DNA from: Altibacter lentus
GTDB taxonomy: Bacteria > Bacteroidota > Bacteroidia > Flavobacteriales > Flavobacteriaceae
NCBI RefSeq assembly: GCF_000746845.1
Contig: NZ_KN050846.1
Location: forward strand, 2,124,963 to 2,188,962
Direction: 5' to 3'
Length of the DNA stretch: 64,000 bases
Every line of letters starts with the position of its first letter. Positions within the stretch are counted from its first letter, which is position 1. A program made the translations under genes and the position numbers. Below the pieces are notes generated by a model, which saw only the letters and a list, made by a program, of their open reading frames with translations, made no database searches and was not told where the DNA came from. Below, piece after piece: positions 7,979-15,987 of the stretch.

Positions 7979-8911
7979 ATGAAGATAACCCCCGAGACCC
8001 AAAAATTACTGGAACAGCTCGATGCCAAATACAATGCAATAGGCCAGGATCTAGATACGCATTTAGAAGGTCTGTTGTATGGTAAACCCATGACCTATTG
8101 GGATTATATCCAAACCGATGCCCTTTTAAACCTACAGACGCAACGCACCACCTTGCCCGATGAGATGGTGTTTATCATGTACCATCAAATCAATGAGCTT
8201 TTGTTCAAGATGATCCTTTGGGAGATCAACCAGGTGGCCCATACAAAGAAGATAACGGCCTCATTCTTTTCGACTAAATTGATGCGTATCAGTCGTTATT
8301 TCGATATGCTCACTTCATCCTTCACCATTATGGGGGAAGGAATGGAAGTAGAACAATATATGAAATTTCGAACTACCTTGACTCCGGCCAGTGGTTTTCA
8401 GAGTGCACAATACAGAAAGATCGAATTCGCATCCACCGATCTCATCAATTTGATCGACGCACGTTTTCGGGAAACCATCGATCGAAACACACCCTTTGAG
8501 CATGCACTGGAACATCTCTACTGGCAAGCTGCAGGAAAAGATTACAAAACCGGAAAAAAGTCGTATTTATTAAAGGCTTTTGAAGAAAAGTATAAAAACG
8601 AATTTATAACCTTTGCAGAAGAATATAATACTATAAATTTGTACGCAAAATTTAAAGAGCTCCCTCAAGAAGTAAAAGAGGACCCAAAATTAAGGGATGC
8701 GATGCGTCATTATGATTACACGGTCAACGTTACATGGGTAATGTCTCATTACAATACGGCCAATAAGTATTTAAACATGAATAATGAGGCGGTAGAAGCA
8801 ACAGGAGGGAGCGAATGGACCAAATACATGCATCCAAAATACCAGCGGCGCATCTTTTTCCCCGAAGTATGGACCGAGCAGGAATTAAAAGATTGGGGAA
8901 AGAATGTATAG
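7979..8911 (+). CDS. kynA: Tryptophan 2,3-dioxygenase family protein
   Basis: 310 residues. Tryptophan 2,3-dioxygenase is a haem enzyme that cleaves the indole ring to N-formylkynurenine. Family marks are EMVFIMYHQINELLFKMILW, RTTLTPASGFQSAQYRKIE and, near the end, HYNTANKYL followed by TGGS and FFPEVW. His257 aligns with the proximal haem ligand of characterised enzymes. The protein has a Bacteroidota-type divergent sequence, so activity on tryptophan is likely but not certain. No kynurenine formamidase or kynureninase gene is seen here. It follows the DUF3108 gene by 3 bp and precedes the M23 peptidase gene by 21 bp. Confidence 0.87.
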   Translation: MKITPETQKLLEQLDAKYNAIGQDLDTHLEGLLYGKPMTYWDYIQTDALLNLQTQRTTLPDEMVFIMYHQINELLFKMILWEINQVAHTKKITASFFSTKLMRISRYFDMLTSSFTIMGEGMEVEQYMKFRTTLTPASGFQSAQYRKIEFASTDLINLIDARFRETIDRNTPFEHALEHLYWQAAGKDYKTGKKSYLLKAFEEKYKNEFITFAEEYNTINLYAKFKELPQEVKEDPKLRDAMRHYDYTVNVTWVMSHYNTANKYLNMNNEAVEATGGSEWTKYMHPKYQRRIFFPEVWTEQELKDWGKNV

Positions 8912-8932
8912 CAAAGAAAAAGAATACTGAAA

Positions 8933-10156
8933 TTGAAGAAACTAACATATCTACTCCCCCTAATTTTCGCTTTTATTGGTTGCGAGTCGACCAAAGATGA
9001 TATCCTCGAAGAAGAACTAATTGAAGAGATCCCCCTCATTGAAGAATACGGTTATACGCTCAACGATTTCAACGTGATACGCGACACCATTCGCCCCGGT
9101 GATACCTTTGGCGTGATCTTGGATGCAAATGGGGTGCCTCAACAAAAGATTTTTGAAGTAGCGAACAAGTTCAAGGATAGTTTTGATGTACGGCGTATCG
9201 TGGTTGGAAAACCCTACGTACTTCTCAATTCAAAAGACTCACTGAATACGACCCAAGTATTTATTTACGAAAAGAACAAGACAGATTTTGCGGTCGTGGA
9301 TTTTCGCGATTCTGTGAATTGTTATAATGATACAAAACCCATTCGATTTGAAGAACGTGTAGCTTCGGGAGTGATCACTAGCTCGCTTTCTGAAACCATG
9401 CAGGATCGAAATTTAAGTCCGTATATGACAGACCGTTTGGCGAATATCTTTGCGTGGACGGTTAACTTTTTCCACCTTCAGGAAGGAGATCGGTTTAAAG
9501 TAGTCTATACCGAAAAGTTTATCAATGACACCATCTCGGCAGGTTTGGAGGATATTAAGGCTGCGTATTTTGAACACCGAGGGAAGCCGCTTTATGCTTT
9601 CAACTACCAAACCGATAGTATCAATAATATTGCCGATTATTACGATGATAAAGCAGATAATCTGCGTCGTGCATTTTTAAAATCACCTATTAAATTCAAC
9701 TTCAGGATCTCTTCCCGATACAATTTGAACCGACGTATTAAATACTACGGTTATAAATTACGACCTCACAAAGGGACCGATTTTGCTGCTCCTTTAGGAA
9801 CACCCATCCTAGCTACTGCCGATGGCACAGTGACCAAATCGGAACATCGCGGGGGTAACGGGAATTATGTAAAGATCAAGCATAACAGCACGTTCGAAAC
9901 CCAATACCTGCATATGAAGAAGCGAAATGTTCGCGTGGGAGAATATGTGCGTCAAGGGGACGTGATTGGATGGATTGGGATGACCGGAAATACCGGAGGC
10001 CCGCACGTCTGTTATCGTTTTTGGAAAAACGGCAAACAAGTAGACCCATTTAAAGAAGACTTGCCTTTCTCTAAACCACTTCCTGCAGAATATCACGAGG
10101 ATTATTTTCAGTTCATGCACCCGTTAAAGGACCAACTGGATTGTATTGAATATTAG
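8933..10156 (+). CDS. M23 family metallopeptidase lipoprotein with Cys-variant zinc site
   Basis: 407 residues beginning at a TTG codon; starting there gives an intact lipoprotein signal (MKKLTYLLPLIFAFIGC, Cys17), and no ATG gives one. The C-terminal third is a LytM/M23 peptidase domain that would cut peptidoglycan cross-bridges or regulate amidases. His279 and Asp283 (HKGTD) and His327 (YLHMK) are in place, but the usual HxH motif reads GPHVCYRF: His358 is kept and the second histidine, normally a zinc ligand, is Cys360. The upstream ~250 residues look like an OapA/opacity-type or LysM-like regulatory region without clear homology. Cysteine can bind zinc, so the enzyme may still be active. 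Confidence 0.88.
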   Translation: MKKLTYLLPLIFAFIGCESTKDDILEEELIEEIPLIEEYGYTLNDFNVIRDTIRPGDTFGVILDANGVPQQKIFEVANKFKDSFDVRRIVVGKPYVLLNSKDSLNTTQVFIYEKNKTDFAVVDFRDSVNCYNDTKPIRFEERVASGVITSSLSETMQDRNLSPYMTDRLANIFAWTVNFFHLQEGDRFKVVYTEKFINDTISAGLEDIKAAYFEHRGKPLYAFNYQTDSINNIADYYDDKADNLRRAFLKSPIKFNFRISSRYNLNRRIKYYGYKLRPHKGTDFAAPLGTPILATADGTVTKSEHRGGNGNYVKIKHNSTFETQYLHMKKRNVRVGEYVRQGDVIGWIGMTGNTGGPHVCYRFWKNGKQVDPFKEDLPFSKPLPAEYHEDYFQFMHPLKDQLDCIEY

Positions 10157-10301
10157 ACACTCAGCCAATTTGTTGATAACCTTGTTATTAATTAAACTAC
10201 TGTTAATTAATATCTTACCTATTTCATGCTACTTTTAATCAATGATTTTTTATTGTTGATTTCTTAACCTTTCAAATGGTGAAAGATGTTTGTTTTTGAG
10301 A

Positions 10302-10309
10302 TACTTTTG
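10302..10309 (+). promoter_or_regulatory. Promoter -7 box (TACTTTTG) of TonB receptor gene
   Basis: Exact match to TAnnTTTG, 30 nt before the ATG at 10340. No well-spaced -33 TTG is seen. A T/A-rich 145-bp region with TTAATTAA-like repeats precedes it. Confidence 0.55.
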
Positions 10310-10339
10310 CCGCAAAATTTGTAACCAAAACTAACACGC

Positions 10340-12916
10340 ATGAAAAAATTCTTACTCATCATTATTTTATTAGGCAGTGTTACTGCTTTTTCTCAAGGAA
10401 CCGTTTCCGGGACCTTGATTGACAATGAGACCGGTGATGCTTTGCCTACGGCCAATATCGTAGAGACCGGCACATTAAACGGAACTGTTTCCGATTTTGA
10501 CGGAAACTTCACCTTGGATGTATCTAAGGATCAAGGCTCAATAACGATCTCGTTTGTGGGCTATGCACCTAAGAAGGTAAACTATACCTTGACGAACGGC
10601 ACTGCCAATCTAGGAAATATTTCGATAGAACTCGACGCTGATGCATTGGGTGAGATCGTGATCGTAGGGAGTGGGGTTATCGACTTGGCAGACGACCGCA
10701 AAACACCGGTGGCTGTTTCAACCATTACCGCCAGAGAGATCCAATCGAAAGCGACGGGTAACGTAGAATTTACAGAAGCTATGAAAAACACTCCTTCTGT
10801 CTACGTTGCCAATCAGGCCGGAGGTTTTGGGGATAGCCAAGTATTTCTTCGTGGATTTGACGATACGAATACTGCCTATCTGTTAAATGGTCAACCCATC
10901 AATAGTGTGGAAGACGGTCGTATCTTCTGGTCCAACTGGGCCGGGATGGCAGATGTTGCCAATGCGATCCAGATCCAACGTGGTTTGGGTTCTTCAAAAC
11001 TGGCCATCTCTTCTGTTGGGGGTACAGTAAACATTATCTCTAAAACGACCGACAAGAAACAAGGTGGTTTTACACGCTTCTTGGCAGGTAATGACAGTTA
11101 CTTTAAAGGAACGGCAGCTTACGATACCGGCCTTAATGAAAAAGGCTGGGCGTTCTCGTTTCTTTTGGACTATTGGCAGGCACACAGAAAGTTTGCTGAA
11201 GGAACGGCAGGACAAGGTCAAAACTATTTGTTTTCAGTAGGATACAAGCCTAACGATAAACACGCGTTCAACTTTTTGATCACGGGAGCACCACAGTATC
11301 ACGACCAGAACTTTTCAAAATCACTGGAAGATTATGCATTGTACGGTGAGAAATACAACGGGAATTCAGGATTCTTGAACGGAACCCGCGAAACCTTCCG
11401 AAGAAATTATTACCATAAACCCGTACTTAACTTGAATTGGGATTTTGATATCAACGAAAAAACCGATCTTTCCACGGTGCTGTATGCGTCTTGGGGACGT
11501 GGAGGAGGAACCGGAGACCTGGGTCGTGCATCGACACCACGAAATGAGTTTGGGCAGGTAGATTTCGACCAGTTAGTGGCAAATAACATTGCAAATGCAG
11601 AGAATGGGATTGGAGAAAGTAGTGGCTCGCGCCTTATCCGTGCGTCCGTTAATAACCATAACTGGTATGGAGCACTTTCTAATCTAAATTATGAAGCCAA
11701 TGAGAATTGGTCATTCAACGTAGGGTTCGATGTGCGTTTATATCATGGGGATCACTTTAGACAAATTCATGATCTGCTGGGCTTGACCGGTTTTATGGAT
11801 AACGGCAGGGTATTGACTAACGAGTATGGCGCAGACCCGTGGAGTGCCTTAAGCGATTTTGCTCCTGAAGAAGAACGTGTTGCGTACGACTATTCAGAAG
11901 ACATCAATTATCAAGGAGTTTTTGGACAAGTGGAATACACTGGCGGAGGGTTCTCTGCTTTCTTTCAAGGGGCATTTTCCAACCAGTCTTTCCAGAGAGA
12001 AGGTCGGTTTGAAGCATCTCCCGATGGGTTAGGGGAGTCTGAAAAGCTCAACAAGACCGGATACAATTTGAAGGGTGGTGTTGGCTATGCTTTTGACGAG
12101 AACCACTCTATTTTTGCAAATGCCGGATATTATTCGCGTCAGCCTTACTTAGACAATATCTTTGCCGATATAAGAAATAGTAATGCCTTGGCCCAGCCGG
12201 AAGTTGACAACGAAGCTATTACCGGAATTGAAGGGGGGTATCGTTTTCAAAATGAAAACTTTAGATTGAACCTTGATATATACAGAACCGAATGGGGTAA
12301 TCGTTTCTTAGCTAATGGGGGTGTAGACAGCTCAGATCCGGATAACCCTATTGGTTTTACCGATCGTTATACCGACGTAACGCAGTTGCACCAAGGAGTT
12401 GAATTCGATTTTGAATACCGTCCCGATGGTGGAGGCTGGAAATTACGTGGTTTTGGTTCTATTGGTAACTGGAAGTTTGAAGGATCAACGCCTTTCACCC
12501 GTCAAAACGACGATACAGGAGCATTCATTCAAAGCGGAACGCTGGATCTTTCAGGAACGAAAGTGGGGAACGCTGCACAAACTTCGTTTGGAGCAGGAGC
12601 CAGCTGGAACATTACCGATGGTCTAAGCGTGGACGCCGATTATAATATCTATGCAGATCTTTATGGATTTGTGGACCCAAGCGATGTGATCGAAGCGGCG
12701 CAAGCAGGAATGACCTATCAACCGGAACGTCTACGTTCCTATAATTTGGTAGACGCCGGACTTACCTATCGATTCTTGTTTGGAAGCAACAAGCTTACGT
12801 TCCGCGGGAATGTGTACAATCTCTTTAATGAGGTATATATCAGTCAGCAAGATGCATTTGGAATTTTCTTCGGAATAGGAAGAACGTATAATGCAAGCTT
12901 ACGGTACGATTTCTAG
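10340..12916 (+). CDS. TonB-dependent outer-membrane receptor
   Basis: 858 residues. Signal peptide to about residue 19 (SVTAFSQ); a carboxypeptidase-regulatory-like beta-sandwich at about 20–105 (GTVSGTLIDNETGDALPTAN); a plug domain from about 125 (KTPVAVSTITAREI; FLRGFDDTNTAYLLNGQPIN); and a long beta-barrel that ends in Phe (NASLRYDF). Such receptors import ligands using TonB–ExbBD energy. The N-terminal extension occurs in SusC and in many non-SusC Bacteroidota receptors, but no SusD gene is adjacent, so a siderophore, metal chelate or peptide ligand is as likely as a glycan. Single-gene unit, with a promoter at 10302 and a terminator at 12939. Confidence 0.93.
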   Translation: MKKFLLIIILLGSVTAFSQGTVSGTLIDNETGDALPTANIVETGTLNGTVSDFDGNFTLDVSKDQGSITISFVGYAPKKVNYTLTNGTANLGNISIELDADALGEIVIVGSGVIDLADDRKTPVAVSTITAREIQSKATGNVEFTEAMKNTPSVYVANQAGGFGDSQVFLRGFDDTNTAYLLNGQPINSVEDGRIFWSNWAGMADVANAIQIQRGLGSSKLAISSVGGTVNIISKTTDKKQGGFTRFLAGNDSYFKGTAAYDTGLNEKGWAFSFLLDYWQAHRKFAEGTAGQGQNYLFSVGYKPNDKHAFNFLITGAPQYHDQNFSKSLEDYALYGEKYNGNSGFLNGTRETFRRNYYHKPVLNLNWDFDINEKTDLSTVLYASWGRGGGTGDLGRASTPRNEFGQVDFDQLVANNIANAENGIGESSGSRLIRASVNNHNWYGALSNLNYEANENWSFNVGFDVRLYHGDHFRQIHDLLGLTGFMDNGRVLTNEYGADPWSALSDFAPEEERVAYDYSEDINYQGVFGQVEYTGGGFSAFFQGAFSNQSFQREGRFEASPDGLGESEKLNKTGYNLKGGVGYAFDENHSIFANAGYYSRQPYLDNIFADIRNSNALAQPEVDNEAITGIEGGYRFQNENFRLNLDIYRTEWGNRFLANGGVDSSDPDNPIGFTDRYTDVTQLHQGVEFDFEYRPDGGGWKLRGFGSIGNWKFEGSTPFTRQNDDTGAFIQSGTLDLSGTKVGNAAQTSFGAGASWNITDGLSVDADYNIYADLYGFVDPSDVIEAAQAGMTYQPERLRSYNLVDAGLTYRFLFGSNKLTFRGNVYNLFNEVYISQQDAFGIFFGIGRTYNASLRYDF

Positions 12917-12938
12917 TAAAAAGACGTATTGATTAATT

Positions 12939-12972
12939 AAGAACCGCTTCTTGAGAAAGAAGCGGTTCTTTT
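12939..12972 (+). terminator. Rho-independent terminator
   Basis: AAGAACCGCTTCTT, loop GAGA, AAGAAGCGGTTCTT, then TTAT: a 14-bp stem 22 bp after the TonB receptor stop. Confidence 0.85.
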
Positions 12973-13014
12973 ATAAATATGAACTATCTTTACGATACTC
13001 AAAACAAAAACACC

Positions 13015-13458
13015 ATGTATACAACCATTCAACTAATTCATTCCTGGTGGGCGTACCTCGTTCTTTTTGTAGTGCTCATTGCTACCATCAACGCATTGGC
13101 GGGTTATGTAGGGAACAAGGAATACAATCCGAAGGACTTTAGGATCGCACTATTTGCCTTGATCGTGACGCACCTTCAGTTCTTGATAGGTCTTATCCTC
13201 TATTTTATATCACCTTTGGGCCTTCAGAATATATCCAACAATGGCATGGGTGCGGTAATGAAAAATTCAGAATTCAGACTTTACGCAGTGGAACATCCGC
13301 TTATTATGATCATTACTGTAGTACTCATCACTATTGGCTATTCAAAACACAAAAAGAAACTGGTTTCTAAGCCAAAGTTCAAGATGTTATCTATTTTCTA
13401 CGCTTTAGGATTGGTACTTATGTTAAGTCGGATTCCTTGGCAACAATGGTTCAATTAA
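13015..13458 (+). CDS. Small four-helix membrane protein (cytochrome-b-like annotation family)
   Basis: 147 residues from the ATG at 13015. An in-frame ATG at 12979 would add 12 polar residues but lies upstream of a TATCTTTA box at 12985–12992 (one mismatch to the -7 consensus), so the shorter form is preferred. Four hydrophobic helices are evident (about 13–33, 50–75, 97–115, 127–143). Histidines sit at helix ends in LIHSWW, VTHLQFL and VEHPLIM. Similar flavobacterial proteins are often labelled cytochrome b, which I recall rather than can show; haem binding is unproven. It is a single-gene unit between two terminator-like hairpins. Confidence 0.7.
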   Translation: MYTTIQLIHSWWAYLVLFVVLIATINALAGYVGNKEYNPKDFRIALFALIVTHLQFLIGLILYFISPLGLQNISNNGMGAVMKNSEFRLYAVEHPLIMIITVVLITIGYSKHKKKLVSKPKFKMLSIFYALGLVLMLSRIPWQQWFN

Positions 13459-13477
13459 TAAGGAGAAATAAATTAGG

Positions 13478-13506
13478 AAATAAGCTAGTAAACGTGCTTA
13501 TTTTTG
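13478..13506 (+). promoter_or_regulatory. Overlapping hairpin and promoter box
   Basis: AAATAAGC (13478–13485) and GCTTATTT (13496–13503) form an 8-bp stem running into a T-run, like a weak terminator for the preceding gene. The same T-run completes TATTTTTG (13499–13506), a perfect -7 box for the response regulator gene at 13561. The two roles may compete. Confidence 0.45.
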
Positions 13507-13560
13507 CATAACGGCAGTGAGAAATGAGGTAATTTAGGAGTAACAACCTAATACAAGAGT

Positions 13561-14097
13561 ATGCCCATTAAACAAAAGATTAATTTTCTAGTCGTGGAAG
13601 ACATGGTCTCCGACTCCTTCTTGCTGCAACGGCAACTTAAGAAGGCGTGTGAGGACCCTGAGATTCGGTTTGCAGATTCCCAACTTTCCCTTATCAATGC
13701 GTTGAAGTCGTATGTACCCGATTTTGTTCTTTGTGATTTCAATTTGAATGGTTTTGATGCCTTTGATGTCATCGAGATCATAAAGGATTACAATGCGATC
13801 ATCCCCGTGATCGTAATTACCGGACAGCTTAAAGTAGAAGAAAGTGCCGAAACACTTATTGAAAAAGGTGCTTCGGGATTCTTTCTGAAAGATCCTATGG
13901 ATCAATTGCATGAAAAGCTGGAACCACTGTTTGTTCGTTTGCTGGAGGAAAAGAAGGACGCACTTTTAAAGATCAGCAAACAGCGGGTTGAAACCGATTC
14001 TTATCACAAAAATTCTGATTATTTTAGACAGCACGGAGCGAAAGGAGAAAAAAAGCCCGGGATTATCAATTATTTTAAACGCCTCTTTTCACGCTAG
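13561..14097 (+). CDS. Single-domain response regulator
   Basis: 178 residues. A receiver domain fills residues 1–130: acidic Glu13 and Asp14 (VVED), phospho-acceptor Asp59 (FVLCDFNLNGFD), Thr87 (VIVITGQ) and Lys110 (FFLKD). There is no DNA-binding or enzymatic output domain; the last ~45 residues are charged and low complexity (Lys/Gly/Arg rich). It sits eight bases before a histidine kinase gene, which is followed by another single receiver, so it probably takes or drains phosphoryl groups in that kinase's circuit. The output would be protein–protein contact. Confidence 0.88.
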   Translation: MPIKQKINFLVVEDMVSDSFLLQRQLKKACEDPEIRFADSQLSLINALKSYVPDFVLCDFNLNGFDAFDVIEIIKDYNAIIPVIVITGQLKVEESAETLIEKGASGFFLKDPMDQLHEKLEPLFVRLLEEKKDALLKISKQRVETDSYHKNSDYFRQHGAKGEKKPGIINYFKRLFSR

Positions 14098-14105
14098 TTT
14101 GCCCT

Positions 14106-15530
14106 ATGCATAGAAAACACGCAAAAAAAATAGTCAAATCCATCTACTTAAATCTCTTAACATTATTAGGGATCATTGTCCTACTGGGAGTAATCTTAGT
14201 GATGAGCTATCAGTCTCAGAACTGGCTTCTAAGGGTTTCCGAAGTGCGAAATAAAATTTTGGAAACACACGCAGCTATAAAGGACGCAGAAAGCAAAAAC
14301 AAGACGTTCCTTATAACCGGTGAAAAGGTCAATAAAGAGCGATACAAAGCAGCCGACTTATTCGCTACGGTCAAAATAAAGGATCTTATCGAGAGTGCTT
14401 CTTTGAATAATCGGCAAAAGAAAAATGCCTATCAACTGGACTCGCTCTTTCGTTTAAAACAAGAAGAGATGGAACGTTTACTACTTCTCTTTGAAAGTGG
14501 AAATCAAGAGGAAGCGGTGGCAATTGTAACTTCTCCTTCGCGCCTGCAACTTAAAAGTGATATTGCGTATCAGGTCGATAATATGCTCGATCTTAATGAG
14601 GAAATGTTCGCCGGGAGGAATCAAAATTTCAACCTTTATTATTACGCTACAATTATATTAGTGCTTTTGGGAATTGGCTATATGGTGTATGGCCTCTCGC
14701 GTATTAAAGGGCAATTAATTCCTATTGTGGGGCGACTCAACAAGGCGAATGAAATCCTTAATAAAGAGATCGATCTAAAGAATACTGAGATCGAATTACG
14801 ACAGAAACAGATGGCTATTAATGAACAACTCATTGAACAGCTTCAGGAAAAGAACAAAGAACTCAACCAATTTGCCTATATCGCTTCCCACGATTTGCAA
14901 GAACCCTTGCGTACAGTAGATAATTTTGTGACCATTTTTGAAGAAGATTATGCCCAAAAGTTAGACGAAGAGGCACATACCTATTTCGAATTTATCAAAG
15001 GCGCGACTACCCGTATGCGCAACCTAATCAATGGTTTGCTGCAATACAGCAGGATTGGAAGATCGGGTGAAATAGAAACAGTGGACCTCAATATTATTTT
15101 AGAGAATATTAAAAAAGACTTTTCGCAGCGTTTTGAAGAAAGCGGCGCCGTGATCCATTCCGAAGCATTACCCACCTTACAAGGATACCGTATCGAGCTG
15201 AAACAACTATTTTCAAACCTTATAGGGAATAGTTTAAAATTTGTTCCTGAAGACCGAAAGCCAGTTATTCACATTGAAGTTTACGAATCGAAGAACAATT
15301 ATCAAATAACAATTAGAGATAATGGCATAGGTATCCCAAGGAAATACCTAACAAAAATATTCGATATGTTTACCCGTCTCCACAGTGAAACAGTCTATAG
15401 CGGCCAAGGAATCGGGTTAGCCTTTTGCAAAAAAATCACCGAACTGCACGGCGGGATCATCTCAGTGGATTCAAAGGAAGGGGAGGGTACTTCGTTTATG
15501 GTTATTCTAAAAAAAGATTTAACTTCGTGA
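14106..15530 (+). CDS. Membrane sensor histidine kinase with CHASE3-like domain
   Basis: 474 residues. A first transmembrane helix (about 14–33), an extracytoplasmic helical CHASE3-like region (about 35–175, containing SKNKTFLITGE), a second helix (about 180–198), a coiled-coil linker, a HisKA domain with phospho-accepting His262 (IASHDLQEPL), and an HATPase domain (LFSNLIGNSLKF, DNGIGIP, GQGIGLAFCKKI). No HAMP or PAS domain is evident. The LQEPLRTV form of the H-box is that of phytochrome-like kinases, which often pair with single-receiver Rcp1-type regulators, exactly as found one base downstream. CHASE3 signals are mostly unknown. Confidence 0.92.
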   Translation: MHRKHAKKIVKSIYLNLLTLLGIIVLLGVILVMSYQSQNWLLRVSEVRNKILETHAAIKDAESKNKTFLITGEKVNKERYKAADLFATVKIKDLIESASLNNRQKKNAYQLDSLFRLKQEEMERLLLLFESGNQEEAVAIVTSPSRLQLKSDIAYQVDNMLDLNEEMFAGRNQNFNLYYYATIILVLLGIGYMVYGLSRIKGQLIPIVGRLNKANEILNKEIDLKNTEIELRQKQMAINEQLIEQLQEKNKELNQFAYIASHDLQEPLRTVDNFVTIFEEDYAQKLDEEAHTYFEFIKGATTRMRNLINGLLQYSRIGRSGEIETVDLNIILENIKKDFSQRFEESGAVIHSEALPTLQGYRIELKQLFSNLIGNSLKFVPEDRKPVIHIEVYESKNNYQITIRDNGIGIPRKYLTKIFDMFTRLHSETVYSGQGIGLAFCKKITELHGGIISVDSKEGEGTSFMVILKKDLTS

Positions 15531-15531
15531 T

Positions 15532-15951
15532 ATGAACAGATTAGAAAAAATTCTTCTCATCGACGATTCTGAATCAGATAATTTCGTCCATGAGCGACTG
15601 CTTAAAAAGGAAAATGTAGCCAAAGAGATTATTATTAAATACTCAGGAGAGGAAGCGTTGGAATATCTCTCAACATTGGTTGAAAAGGAATATCCCAAAC
15701 CCGATCTTATCTTTTTAGATATCAATATGCCCGGCATGAACGGCTGGGAGTTTTTAGAGCATTATAAAGATCTGCATATCGACAAAAAAGGAGGGATAGT
15801 GATCACTATGTTGACGACTTCCAGCAGCGAGGAAGACCGCGTCAAGGCATCTCAAAACCCAAACATCAATCGGTTTGAGAACAAACCGCTTACCAGAGAT
15901 AGACTGTACGACATCCTGGAAAAGCATTTTCCGGATCGATTTACTGCTTAG
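15532..15951 (+). CDS. Rcp1-like single-domain response regulator
   Basis: 139 residues, one receiver domain and nothing else. Acidic pair Asp11–Asp12 (LLIDDSESD), phospho-acceptor Asp63 (LIFLDINMPGMNGWEF), Thr95/Thr96 (MLTTSS) and Lys118 (NKPL) are all present. The long N-terminal half and the GWEFLE signature are those of Rcp1-type partners of phytochrome-like kinases. It starts one base after the kinase stop, so it is translationally coupled and the likely main partner of that kinase. A bidirectional terminator follows at once. Confidence 0.92.
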   Translation: MNRLEKILLIDDSESDNFVHERLLKKENVAKEIIIKYSGEEALEYLSTLVEKEYPKPDLIFLDINMPGMNGWEFLEHYKDLHIDKKGGIVITMLTTSSSEEDRVKASQNPNINRFENKPLTRDRLYDILEKHFPDRFTA

Positions 15952-15956
15952 ATACC

Positions 15957-15984
15957 AAAAACGCTCCCGTAAGGAGCGTTTTTT
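15957..15984. terminator. Bidirectional terminator
   Basis: AAAAACGCTCC, loop CGTAA, GGAGCGTTTTTT, lying in the 36-bp gap between two convergent genes. The A-run on one side and T-run on the other let it serve both strands. Confidence 0.85.
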
Positions 15985-15987
15985 CTT

